A DNA stretch of 64,000 nucleotides from Cryptomeria japonica (Eukaryota > Streptophyta > Pinopsida > Cupressales > Cupressaceae). The notes beneath the pieces were generated by a model. It ran no database searches, had not been told where the DNA came from, and was given only the letters and a program-made list of their open reading frames with translations. Both the position numbers and the translations under genes were made by a program. The DNA lies in NCBI RefSeq assembly GCF_030272615.1, contig NC_081410.1, positions 122,791,640-122,855,639 of the forward strand. Direction: 5' to 3'. Positions 23,283 through 34,162 of this stretch are shown one piece after another. Positions within the stretch are counted from its first letter, which is position 1; each line of letters opens with the position of its first letter.

Positions 23283-24029
23283 AGGCTCATAGTCATTGTA
23301 TGTATCGCTTGATGATCCAGTTGATTAGTATTTTCATCTTGATAGAATACAGTTTATTTCTATCATCTATTTTGTCTCTCTTATTTGTGCTTTCCATTGC
23401 CTCTTGATGTTAGCAAAATCTCATAATCTCTAAATATTAATTTATTTTATGCATCCTGATTTTTGAAAAGGAGGAAAGATCATCTACTTTGTGTCTGAAA
23501 AATTGTATTCTGGGTTAATTAGGGAGAAATTTGGTATTTTATAGTTATTATTATTATTATTATAGTTAGAATTTCCTATTATTGCATATATGGGAATTTT
23601 GGGGTACTACTGTGATTTAATCTTTTGTGTTAATATTCCCACATTGTGTAAGAGATTTGAAATATGCTTCCCATTATTGTAATTTTGTATTTTTTATTGT
23701 GTGAAGATTCACTACTAAAGTAATTTGAGTTTGGTTTCTCAGGGCATGTTTCGAAGTTTTGTCGAAAAATATATTTAGAACCTTTTATCCATGCTTCTAG
23801 GTTTATAGATTTGTTTCTAAATTATTTTGGATTGAGTCGAATCTAGTGTGGTGTTTTTGGAGGTCTGTTTATACACTTTATATCTTTTTCATGTCATAAT
23901 TTCATCATTTTGCATATGTGTTATTATATTTATCATATGTGTCAACCTATGCAACATATGCGCTAGATTGGGCAATGAAGGTGGTGTTTCATGTTGCAAA
24001 CGCATTACACTGTGTAATAGAAGCTTTGT

Positions 24030-24170
24030 TTCATGTTATATGTGTGATATCATGTTATATATGTGCTACATCATGTTATATAAGCCTTGTTTTGTGTTAT
24101 ATGAGCTAAATCATGTTATATATGTGCTATTCTATGTTATATATGCGCTACTTTGTGTTATATGTGCATT
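24030..24170 (+). repeat. Degenerate tandem repeat, about 20-bp unit
   Basis: About seven tandem copies of a TCATGTTATATATGTGCTA-like unit. Copies vary at the second half (GTGTGATA, GTGCTACA, AAGCCTTG, GAGCTAAA, GCGCTAC). No coding role is seen. Confidence 0.75.
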
Positions 24171-25490
24171 TTAACATTTTTGAGTTATTTTTTTAGATTT
24201 TTGCCAGTCTTAGTCAAACCAGAGACTTGTTTCAGACTTGAGTTTTTTTGAGGTGGATTTCCAAAATTAGTTAATTGGACTTTTGATGGATTTTTGTGAT
24301 ATTCTTGATGTTGCACAAGATATGCTCTCTTGGAATTATATCATGTTTGAAAAATCAGCTTGTTGTAATGGTTCAGTTTGTAATATGGGAACCATTGGAT
24401 CATCCATTACAAATGATAATGAGTTATATTTATGATTTGTATTTGTCCCTATATCATAGGAGCATATTAGGGGGAGTGGCTTCCAAGTGAGTGCCAATGC
24501 CTATGTGTGGCTGCTAGGAGATCTCGTTGGAAGTTTTTAAATAAGTGATAACCTTAATTAATTTATTTAGGGGTTGGGTAGATTTCATATTAATAAGATA
24601 ATAAATTGTTAATGTGCCCCACTCATGGCCTAGAGTGCTAGTACACGCTTGGGATGAGATTTCAAAGACCTTGTTGGCATGACTGTACTCCCTTGTCTTC
24701 ACGAGAGGTTGAATTGGTTCCACATGAATGTCACTTGGGGCTGGGGTCTAGAGAGACTGCCAGGATAACCTTTATGACAACATGTGATGACACTTCCCCT
24801 AATTATGTCCCCGGTCTCATCCTTTGTTTTAGGGAAGTCTCTGGTTTGCCTTTGTTGTTGTTTTATATTTGAACCTATGTCTTGCATTAACAATCTTTGT
24901 TTATGTTATTTTTTGTGGTCCTTGGGAGATAGGTGTCAATCTAACCTTAGTGTGTGTGGGGCCTTATATCATTATCCAAGAGGGGTGGTTCCTTATGGTT
25001 CCACATGGTCGGGTGGTTGATGCCTTTCTTCCATTGGGATATTTTCTTTGTGTTGGATGTTCATGATCGAGATGGATGATTATTCTTTTCTACAGTTATA
25101 TATTGTGATCCCCTATTGGCAACATATGATGTATATTTGTAGTAGGATACCTCAGGTACATGATGTAATGTGTAACTTAATGATAACTTATGTAATGTTA
25201 ATACATGGACATTGATCATTTATAGATGTTGTATATTATCATATTTGATGTTGTAACTCAGTAATGACATTATGATACCCTAGGGAAGAATGTTAAAATT
25301 GTTTATATGGTTATTTCGCTTGTGTACTTTAGTTTAATTTGTACATGTTACAATTGCATTTGTGATTTGTAATGAGAAATGTAATAATTATGTAGTTTAA
25401 TGAGTAGTCATTATCTTTTTAAAAAAAAATTATCTCTACTTTTATATATTATGTGTTAGTTTCTCTAGGGTTTTCATGGTGGGCATTACA

Positions 25491-25752
25491 AGAATTAGAA
25501 TAATTTTAATATCATTGAATTAGGTGGTCATGTTGGGTTTGAATAAACACTCATTTTGTAATAGCAAATTAGGTTCATAGCCAAATTTTACATAAATAAA
25601 AGATAGAAGAAATAAAGCTAAAAAAAATTCTTATTTTAAAAACATAAATATTAGTAAAATAATATATCTTAAAATGGAATATTAAAAAAAAGTAGATATT
25701 AAAACCTTATTATAAAAAAAACCCCATTGAACAAATTAGGTCACGTAGGATC
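25491..25752. other. AT-rich flank with no gene
   Basis: A short spacer between the LTR-like block and element A, with A-rich runs. It ends in GGATC (25,748-25,752), the likely left target-duplication copy of element A. Confidence 0.6.
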
Positions 25753-27199
25753 TGTAGTCACATAAATCTGTCCACTTAATTAAATGAATATTTACTATTT
25801 GTTTGATTAATAAACCATCAATAACCAGTTAATTAAATTAATATTTAATTAATTCATCCTCAACCTCTTCTCCTATTAATTAAATAAATTATTCAATTTA
25901 TTTAAATTAATTCATTAAGCCACATTCTAAAAACAATCAATTAAATGAATAAACATATTTATTTAATTTAACCCCTTTCCTCCTTTAAATAAATAATCAA
26001 ATATTTATTTAAATCCCTAAACTACCCCCTCACTTGCATTCTCCTACAAATGCAAGTTGCACCTATTTGATTGAAATAAGTGAATTTTATTTTAATTAAA
26101 ATCCTATTTTCTCTCACCCACCAAACCCACTTGCTCTTTTAACCACCTTGTAGACTCTTCTAACCACCTTCTAGACTCTTCTAACCCCTTCTAATTAGCC
26201 TAATCCATCTCCTAAATATTGTCACATTCCTAAGCAACTTGAAGTCACTTTTCAAAGCCTCCAAAGTCTTTGAAAAGCATTCAATGCTTTGTGTCTCCAA
26301 CAAGTTAACCCTCAAATTCTTCCAAACCACTTATGGCTCTTACATAACCATTAATGGTTAACTCAACTCACCCACATGGTTAGAGACTTTCCCTCTAACT
26401 TACCCCCATCTAACCCATGTGTCTCTTCAAGAATTCATTGCTTTGACCATGGTTATCTCCACTAACTCTTTCACAAGAGTTTATCCATTGGGTAAAAGCA
26501 TTACCCTTGGATAAAAGCTTTATCCATTAATGCAAGCCTAACCAAACCCTCCCAAGGTAATCCTCGGGTCATGTCAAGCATTCAATGCTTCTTCCCTCTC
26601 CTCTCAAGCCATCTCATGATGACATTTGTCCTCCTGGGATTGGGTTGAAATCCCTCACATGGATCATAAACCTTTCAATCCTGACTCTTGTTGAGATTAC
26701 TCAATCTCAACCATCCATTTCTCTATTTATCCTATAAATAGAGCTCATTTCCTTCATATCCAGAATTCTTGTATGCATCTAATCTATAGTGAATTTGAGA
26801 GAGCATTTAGAAGCATAATTACTTTGTTATTTTTGGTTAAAATTAACATAGCTTAATTAACTCATTTCTCTCATAATTAGCTTGTTTACATTTGCATAAT
26901 TATAATCTTCATTTTCAATCTTGAATCTCCATAAGACTTCCATAGTAGCACAAAAAGCTGAGAGCTACACTCATGTGGAACTTGGAGAGGAGAGAAACAT
27001 AGGAGGAGTAGCTATGAACATTTTGGCAAGCATTTGGAAGGGTCTAGTGTCTTTCTTTTGTTTTTTTATGCTTTCCATTAGATGTTTGATATCTCTCTTG
27101 ATATGCTTGCTTAGGATCGTATTTCATTTATGATACTAACACTAACGTTTGAATGACTTGAATGTGTGTTTTCCTTACAATCCTTTTTGCAGAGCATCA
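25753..27199 (+). repeat. Element A 5' LTR
   Basis: It starts TGTAGTCACATAAATC and ends GCAGAGCATCA. The first 270 bp hold several A/T palindromes, for example perfect 10-bp arms at 25,829-25,852 and perfect 12-bp arms at 25,984-26,013. A TATA box CTATAAATAGAG is at 26,732-26,743. The following bases TTTGGTGAACTCGACG are the probable primer site, but I cannot assign the tRNA. Confidence 0.88.
26732..26743 (+). promoter_or_regulatory. TATA box of A-family LTR
   Basis: CTATAAATAGAG is also present in the right LTR (58,135-58,146), and in reverse in the solo LTR (about 48,357-48,369). Conservation across three copies supports its role. Confidence 0.65.
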
Positions 27200-28748
27200 T
27201 TTGGTGAACTCGACGTGAATCGAACACGCAACCTTCTAATTTCATAAAACTACTAAGTTTCTCTTGTTGAAATTGACACATAGGTTGCACTTTAGTGCTA
27301 TTGAACACACTTTAGCACCTTCGAAAGTAGATGTTTTAGTGCTTCTGTTGGTGGATTAGCGCTTTTATCTGCAAATTAGTGCCTCTGCACTTGTTTTAGT
27401 GCTATTTATCTTTAAATAGTGCTATTGTCACTAGTTTAGTGCTTTTGCGCTCTTTGTTTGACATAATTTTCATTCCGTTCGACAGATTAATTTAGCTCTT
27501 TTGTCCATTTCATAGCGCCTTTGGAGTTCATTTAGCGCTTTTGTCAGTCATTTAGCACATTTGTATAGAGTAGCACTTTTTTTTTTACATAGAGTAGTGC
27601 TATTGTAACAGAGAGCAGCAAAAAAAATTATGTAACCGAAAAAATCAAAGTTTTAGGCTTGTAGAAACGCACCAAGACCTTCATTTCACTAACAAATTGG
27701 TTTTACTGTGCAGGGTTTTTGCTAACTTCTTTGCAGGATTCAAGGAGTTAAGTTAGGAATTTTAATTTCTTTTTGCTTTCTAATTTTGTTTCAAAGTTGG
27801 ATTAAAAAGGATTCATTTTCCCTTTTGGATTAAAAACAACCTCACTTTTCACTTTGGGTCATAAAATCAATCAAATTTTCAATTTGGAGCTTAAAAAGAA
27901 CTTCATCTTGCAAGTTAAAAAGAACCACAAATTCAAACAAACAAGATTTGTTTTTTTGCAAAGTTAGGACATATTTTCATTTGGGCTTAAAATGAACAAA
28001 ACAACTTTCATTTTCTTGCAAAGTCTAAAATTTACAATCAACACTTCATTTTTGCAAGTTAAAAAGAACAAACAATTTGTCCCTTTGTGTTACAAATCGA
28101 TTTCCCTTAAGCAAAAACGTGCTTCAATTTGGTTGACCAGGATTTTACTTTCCTAGATTAGACAACATTTTCCTTTGAAGTTAAAAAGAACACCATGTTT
28201 CTTGGAGCAACATCTCCAAATAGCATTTAAATCACATTGAAATGAACCAGTTAAAAAGAACAAGTATTTTCAATGTTTGGCACACTTGTGCAAAAATCTG
28301 TAGAGTTGTCCTACTTCTAACACACAATATCCTCTCCCTTGGCTTTCGTGGTCCTAGGTGCAAGAGAAAAGTGTTAGTAACGCTCAAAATTTTTATCTTT
28401 TTAAGAGAGGCCTGCCAAGAGACACATCACTCTTGGGAACGACCTCGCGCAGTAAATCCTTTGAGCCGCTATAGAAATCAGGTGTGAACGAAAGTTGTAG
28501 CCCTGGGTATAGTTGTTCCTACAGTGTAATTTGCTGAAAGGACATATGGGCCCCACCACAAGTTACAAGGCTCTTAAGTGAGTCACTACAGAATGAACTT
28601 ATGTCCAAAAGCATCGAACATTACTAGATACCTTTTTATTATAGAAGCCCACATGTTCTATTGATTGAGGATATTTGTGAAAAGTTCAATGCAAGAGCAT
28701 AGATGGTTTTTCTCCCAAGATACTCACTATACATATTTCCTTGAGTAG
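27200..28748 (+). other. Element A leader, first part, with two short-repeat arrays
   Basis: No gene. Between 27,290 and 27,605 about fourteen degenerate copies of TTTAGTGCTTTTG occur every 15-30 bp. Between 27,885 and 28,262 about six copies of GTTAAAAAGAAC occur at wider spacing. The leader ends at the AGTAG target site of element B and resumes at 45,029. Confidence 0.65.
27290..27605 (+). repeat. TTTAGTGCTTTTG interspersed repeat array
   Basis: Variants include TTTAGTGCTATTG, TTTAGCACCTTCG, ATTAGCGCTTTTA, AATAGTGCTATTG and TTTAGCGCTTTTG. The core TAG(T/C)(G/A)C is kept while the spacers differ. Confidence 0.7.
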
Positions 28749-29524
28749 TGTATATGGTGAAAATGGATAGCAATAAACAACAATATTGAAAGACTAAAAA
28801 TGGATTCAACCACCAAACCCTAGCCTAACAATGAACAAAGATCCACCATAACATATGAAGATAACCTAAGACAATGCAAAATAACTCAAAAATCACAAAG
28901 ATTATACCATCACATGTCCACTAGGGTTTTGATCTCCATTCTTCCTATCTCCATTGATCTTGTTTGATATGCTTGCCCTCAGATTTTTATGTGCACAAGA
29001 GCTCAATAAAGAACGGAATGTGGTTGCAAGTAGAATTGTAGTGTAGCTAAGTCCTCCAAAATTAGTCATTAGGGTTTGTCAATGAAGAAAGCATCTCCTT
29101 AAATAGAAGACACAATAAGAAATGGAGGGTTAAGATTGAGAGGTGTAAAAAGAGAGGTCGGCTAGGATTAGAGGGTAGGTATAAGAAATACCAAAATAAT
29201 GAAAGAGGTAGGTAGTGTAGGAAATAAGAGATGAATGACATGTGTCATGTGTAGAAAAAGATAATGAATTAATTAAATAAATAAAGATTTATTTAATTAA
29301 TAGAAGAAGTAGGGCCATTAAATAAATAAAATATTTATTTAATATAGGAAAGGGATAATTTAAATAAATAAATGTATTTATTTAAATGAGAAATAAGGCT
29401 AGAAGAGGATAAATGAATCAATTAAATAAATAAAGATTTATTTAATTAATAGAAGAATTAGGCTTAGATAATTAAATAAATAAAATATTTATTTAATTAG
29501 ACATGACAATTTTGGGTGTCTACA
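28749..29524 (-). repeat. Element B 3' LTR
   Basis: In element orientation it starts TGTAGACACCC and ends CCATATACA. Five perfect A/T palindromes lie in the U3 end: 29,269-29,300, 29,317-29,343, 29,358-29,387, 29,420-29,447 and 29,470-29,498. Preceding it on the minus strand is the polypurine tract AGAGGGGCAAAA (29,525-29,536). Confidence 0.95.
29269..29498. repeat. Five perfect A/T hairpins in B LTR U3
   Basis: Arms are 12-14 bp and fully complementary (for example TTAATTAAATAAAT with loop AAAG). Loops run AAAG, AAA, AATG, AAAG, AAA. The same five occur in the other LTR, 15,504 bp further on. The A-family LTR has a looser version of the same array at its U3 end. Confidence 0.85.
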
Positions 29525-29769
29525 TTTTGCCCCTCTTTGAGACAATGCGGCTTGTCGCGTTGTTTCAAAGAAGATAAGATGAACTGATACAGAGTTGCCC
29601 CAAGATGGGAATGATATGCCCCCTCGAGAGATTGGATGAAAAAGTCTGGAAAGATTGCAGACAATCTCTCGATAAGAAAGATGGGATAGAATGGACTGAT
29701 TGGATAAAGTGACAAAGTCACGGGATGAGGAAGACTGACTCGGGAAATGAGGGCGAGGGCTAGGGTAGG

Positions 29770-29780
29770 CTATAAGATAG
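29770..29780 (+). promoter_or_regulatory. Candidate promoter of the antisense PMD gene
   Basis: CTATAAGATAG lies about 100 bp before the first-exon ATG on the plus strand, in a stretch that becomes GC-richer. The spacing fits a plant TATA box and a short 5' leader. It lies within B, just inside the 3' LTR, and points against gag-pol. Confidence 0.5.
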
Positions 29781-30049
29781 ACCACGGGCAAAAGACATCC
29801 TCATTGTCATCCACACCCTTACGAGATCACAGTGCAGAGCGAGAAAAGAGCAGCAGCAGTCAGCAGCGATGGCATTCGTTCATAGATTCGACCGTGTCCG
29901 CCGATTCCAGCGACCAGCCGATGCAGGAGAGCCGGTAAGTACCCGAAAACCTCCTCGTACTTTCACGCATTTCGAGTTTTGTCATAAATGCATGTTTAGG
30001 AGCAATAAATGCGCTAGAAATAGGATAGTTTAAAAGTGCAAAAACGCGC

Positions 30050-30360
30050 AACCGCGTCTGTGTCAGCGCCAGGCGCGTCTGTGTCCAACAGGCGCGTCTG
30101 TGTCAGGTCCAGGCACGTCTGTGCCTGGAACCGCGTTTGTGTTGATTGCGGACGCGTTTGTGAAATTCAGCAGCGTCTGTGATTTTTAGTAGCGTTTATG
30201 TCATGCAGGGACGTCTGTGTTCCCTGGTCGCGTTTGTGTCTGGCATAGGCACGTTTGTGTTCAGAAAGCACGTCTGTGTTGCAGAGGCGCGTTTATGCAG
30301 TCTATAAGCGCGTTTATGAGTTAAAAGCGCGTGTGTGTTGAAACAGTGCGTTTGTGTGTT
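30050..30360 (+). repeat. GCGTCTGTGT interspersed array, 3' side of element B
   Basis: About sixteen degenerate copies of (G/C)GCGT(C/T)TGTGT occur at roughly 20-bp spacing, with unrelated spacers. The same motif in opposite orientation fills the element's gag-pol leader (42,366-42,656 and 43,868-44,141). Confidence 0.85.
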
Positions 30361-30485
30361 TAAATGCATGGTTTTAGTCCTTTAGGTCAAATCGGCAGTT
30401 CTGTGATGAACATACGCTGTCGATTGGATAAGCTGCTGAGAGGATACACTCAAGCAGGTCCTCTAGGAAGATTAGGATAGATCAA

Positions 30486-30727
30486 GGCACTTTGTGATGA
30501 ACAAGGAGCACCAGGATAGACAGCACTTTGTGATGAACAGGGAGTGCGAATGTGAGTGACACTTTGTGATGAACAGGGAATGTCACACACGTAGTACTTT
30601 GTGATGAACAGTGAGCACTACTAGGATAAATAGCAACACTTTGTGATGAACAGTGAGTGTCACTAGGGTAGATAGCCATATGCATTTAGGTAGCGAGTAG
30701 CATTTTGTGATAAACAGTGAATGCCAC
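30486..30727 (+). repeat. Array of six hairpins with constant loop
   Basis: Each unit has the loop TTGTGATGAACAGGG (15 nt, slight variants) between complementary arms that differ by unit. Unit 2 is GCACT/AGTGC (30,523-30,547). Unit 3 is GTGACACT/AATGTCAC with one mismatch (30,556-30,586). Unit 4 is GTAGTACT/AGCACTAC with one mismatch (30,591-30,621). Unit 5 is ACACT/AGTGT (30,636-30,660). Unit 6 is GTAGCATT/AATGCCAC with one mismatch (30,697-30,727). Unit 1 (30,486-30,512) pairs only partly. Confidence 0.8.
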
Positions 30728-32686
30728 GATAACTGACAAGATTGATTTGCTTAACCGCAGGAGTATTTGCCGATGTTGGAGTCACGGGAGAGATTCCCGT
30801 CGACTCAGAGACTGCGACCAGAGTTGTCTATCCAGGACATGATTTCCGTTGAGGAGATGGGCCTCACACATATGCTCTATGTGCCCGAGTTTCGGGCAAA
30901 CATGGGGTTGCTGACTGCGTTGGCCGAGAGATGGCACTCAGAGACATGCACGTTTCACCTGCCGATGGGTGAGATGACAGTGACACTGGAGGATGTATAC
31001 AGGATATTACATGTTCCCATTGATGGAGAGTTGATCCCCTACGACCGTGACGGTGACAGGGAGGCCTTGAGACGGGTCTTTCAGGATCCTGAGTTGGAGA
31101 TGCGAGCAGGCCATGTAGCCTGGGACACCATGACTGCCACAGGATTAGCATTGCCGGCAGTTGTTGGGGGAGTTATCAGTGGATACTTGTGTCCAAACAG
31201 GGCCACACGAGGATTGGCAGTGGGCTGGGGAGGGGCCTTGGAGACGCTGATGGCAGAGCACACTAGGTATGCATGGGGGCCATGTGTCCTAGCACATTTG
31301 TATTATGAGCTGCATCAGTTTGTATACCATGGATCAGTGGGGTTGGGCTGCGGTGTGACTCTCTTGCAGGTGTGGGCCTATGAGCACCTTCCCATCACAC
31401 GGCCTATTCATTTCAGAGGCAGAGGACAGGGACAGAGTTTTGTGCACCTATATGCGATGATTACATCCCAGCCTCGGATTGGGAGATTGGAGCACTGGAG
31501 GAGAGTCATTGATGACATTGACATGGTGATCTGGAGGCCGTACCTGGAGTGCGAGGAGTGGGGGGATGATGCACTGGAGCTGCCCTACACCTTCCGGAGC
31601 AGGTACCTGATTGGGCGGACGCCCTATATATTAGAGAGACAGCTGGTGGATAGGGTATGCAGGCAGTATGGCAGGATTCAGAGGATGCCGCGAGGCTCGG
31701 GCATGTATGCCCGTACGGTCAGAGATCAGGTGCAGTTTGGCCCACTGCTATCCTATGATCAGGCAGTTATGCAGCTAGCGGAGATGATGCCGATGCCCTG
31801 AGACATGTGGCCAGAGGTAGATGATGCAGGGATGGACGCAGAGTACTCTGCGTACTGGGCAGAGCATCCATTTCCTAGGTTGACAGATCCAGCAGAGCCA
31901 GTGGATGGAGAGGGTGGAGGAGAGGATGATGAGGGAGGAGGGGATGGAGGTAGGGGCCGACGGAGGCAGAGGGGAGTGGTGGGAGAGAGACGGGTAGCAC
32001 CTCGGAGGGAGGGAGGTCAGGAGAGAGCAGCTCCAGTGGTGAGAGGACGGGGTGGACTGCCCCTACAGGTGCCAGCAGCACAGGGTCCCAGAGAGGGACA
32101 GAGACAGGTGCAGCCAGAGGGACAGAGACAGGTACAGCCATAGGTACCTATACAGGCACAGGGACAGGCACCTGTAGAGGAGGAGCCACAGGCAGGGACG
32201 GAGAGTGGAGACTCTGAGGAGGATGAGGTGCTTAGGCTGCGGGAGATCTGCCAGGGCCAGGCAGATGAGATTGAGGATTTGGTTCGAGAGAGGAACCACC
32301 TCAGGATCAGGGTCCGAGATACAGAGCGGGAGAGGGATCAGGCCATCCAGAGATATACCGAGGCCGAGACAGCTCTGAGGGCAGGTAGGCGGGCAGCAGA
32401 GGATGCAGGGGCAGGCTACGCATATGTTTTGCGAGCCGGAGAGGAGATCGCCTACTGGAGGGATCTATATTATGCAGCCGTGCCAGCAGAGCAGCGGGCT
32501 AGGAGCTTCCAGAGATCGTCGCGCACAGCGACGGCTACGGGAGGGAGCCGCAGGAGACAGGCATCCAGCGGTGGGGTTATGGGGCCTCCACCACCACCAG
32601 AGGGACAGGGGGATCCTGGGGCGGGTCCATCTATAGCTCAGACTCCGTCGAGGCGAGGCGGCTCCGAGGGAGGGATTTCCTCATAG

Positions 32687-34162
32687 CTATAGTGGGCTCC
32701 CATTGTATCAGTATATGTACCATTATTGTATTGTAGACACCCGCGGGTGATTCTTTTGTAGCCATATGATTCTTTTGACATCATTGTATTATGACACATT
32801 TGATTATATATATGAGATGATTCATCTTTTGCGACAGCTATATGCATGTGTACCTTATGTGATGAAATGTTCTTATGTGATGAAATGTTCTTATGTGATG
32901 CATGTTTTATGATATGGATGCTTATATGATGCAATGCCATATATTTTTGTTCTTTTATGTTTTATATGTGATGCATGATGCAAATGAAAATGTATGTGAT
33001 GCAAATGAATATGATAATGCAAATGTAAATTGTTGTGATGCAATTGTAATATCTATATGTATGTATGAAATGCTTATATGTGGTGATGCAGGTGCAACTA
33101 TATGAAATGCAAATGTTTTTGGTGTGTCATTATACTCAGTCATGTGATAGCGGGCTACGCGGACTCGAGAAGGACAATGGAAGTCAATCAAGAAAGGGGG
33201 ATGGAAGACAGAAGATATGAACGTGAAAGAGCTTCTTGTGTGTTATCATCATTGAGCTTTATTATGGCAGAATAGGTTATGACAATCGAGGCATATGTTC
33301 GGCCCAGAAAGTCATTGTACCTGTTTGCATGGAGATAAGACAGTCACAAACAAGGAATGCCCCAGTTCATACTAGACTCACAGTGTCCTCATATCCTTGG
33401 ACAAGTCATAGCATTACTAAAAGACAATCCACAGACAGCAAATGCAAGTAGGTGACGATACCCCATCCTCGCCTTTCTAGTCAAAGACATCCTGGAGATA
33501 GAATCTCTAGTCAAAGACATCCTGGAAAAGCTAAAAGACATGTCACCAAAAAGATAAAACCAAAAGAAAACCAAGACTCGACACCAACATCCACTGTAGT
33601 CCTCAAGTTTGTGTCTCTTGTCACTTGTTTAAGTCAAATTTTGATTGTGGTCACAATGTTCACTTTCACAAAAAGGATAGGTAGCACTGAACCATATGTT
33701 GTCTGAGTCTGTTGAAAGATTTGATTTTATTGAAGCTCATTGTTGCTGCTGCGTCTCATCTGAAACTGACTGATTCCATAAAACTGATACTTTATTGTGG
33801 AGAAGACGAAACCTTATTGCGGATCTGCGATGCAAAATGTTGCTTTATTGCGGATTGCGCGCGAATAGACTGAAGAGAGCCGAAAGAAACTGTACTCCTC
33901 GAAACATGTGATGTTCTCAGTTCCACACCCATTACTAGACGTAGGAATTGGCCGTAGTCACAGATAGGATCTGATTTATTATGGATGGAAAGAGAGTGAA
34001 AAGGGAGGGTTTATTATGAATGGCTAACCAATCTTGGGTAGATCAATAACAAGCCATGATGGGAATGGGTAAGTTTATTGTGAGTGAATTGGTCGTGAGT
34101 GTGTGCGAAGTGAAAAGATGAAAGAGAATCCTGAAAGAGGGAGGAGCAAAGTCTCTACGCAT
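32687..34162. other. Element B spacer between PMD gene and gag-pol 3' hairpins
   Basis: No gene is supported. At 32,854-32,905 an 18-bp unit TTATGTGATGAAATGTTC is repeated in tandem, followed by scattered TGTGATGCAAATG copies to 33,110. A 21-bp direct repeat starting TCTAGTCAAAGACATCC occurs at 33,477 and 33,508 (31-bp period). TTTATTGCGGA-like words recur at 33,790-33,860. The two transcription units converge on this stretch. Confidence 0.55.

Larger units (their letters stand above)
22262..25490 (+). repeat. Long LTR-like AT-rich block
   Basis: It begins TGTGGGTTGG at the LINE tail and ends GGGCATTACA. The first 250 bp have TTAATTAA/ATTTATT palindromic stretches like the start of the element A and B LTRs. 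A TATA box lies about 1 kb in (CTATATAAGCAGG near 23,273), as in the A LTR. AATTA precedes the start and occurs 2 bp after the end. No coding sequence is seen. It could be a solo LTR, but the end is not secure. Confidence 0.4.
29935..30760 (+). other. Predicted intron of the PMD gene
   Basis: The 826-nt interval is bounded by GTAAGT and CCGCAG, and joining preserves the reading frame with phase 0. Inside are the GCGTCTGTGT repeat array (30,050-30,360) and six hairpins (30,486-30,727). Transcript data would settle it. Confidence 0.6.
29869..32686 (+). pseudogene. Plant mobile domain (PMD) gene captured in element B, two in-frame stops
   Basis: Exon 1 (29,869-29,934) starts ATGGCATTCG and encodes 22 residues rich in Arg. 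A donor CCG|GTAAGT follows, and the acceptor TTAACCGCAG|GAG (30,760/30,761) rejoins the same frame, with a CTGAC branch-like site 26 nt upstream. Exon 2 begins EYLPMLESRERF and carries the PMD fold: LLTALAERWHSETCTFHLP, GEMTVTLEDVYRIL, YAWGPCVLAHLYYELH and LLQVWAYEHLP. PMD proteins such as MAIN/MAIL1 act in silencing, and PMD domains are known in plant transposons. TGA at 31,799 would end the product at about 368 residues. The same frame continues through an acidic/Gly-Arg region, a TAG at 32,141 and a coiled coil (32,228-32,480) to 32,686. Each stop is one C-to-T step from CGA or CAG. Expression is unproven. Confidence 0.72.

Noticed and set aside
30050-30360. CRISPR-like or satellite array
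   Set aside because: The repeat core is only about 11 bp and degenerate with short uneven spacers, in a plant retrotransposon.
30486-30727. C/D-box snoRNA cluster, because GTGATGA in the loop matches a C box
   Set aside because: No D box (CTGA) is placed at the expected distance in the units, and the C-box word lies in the loop instead of near a terminal stem.
31875-32299. Minus-strand open frames rich in Leu, Pro and Val opposite the PMD C-terminal region
   Set aside because: They are the complement of a Gly/Arg/Glu/Gln-rich low-complexity stretch in the PMD frame.
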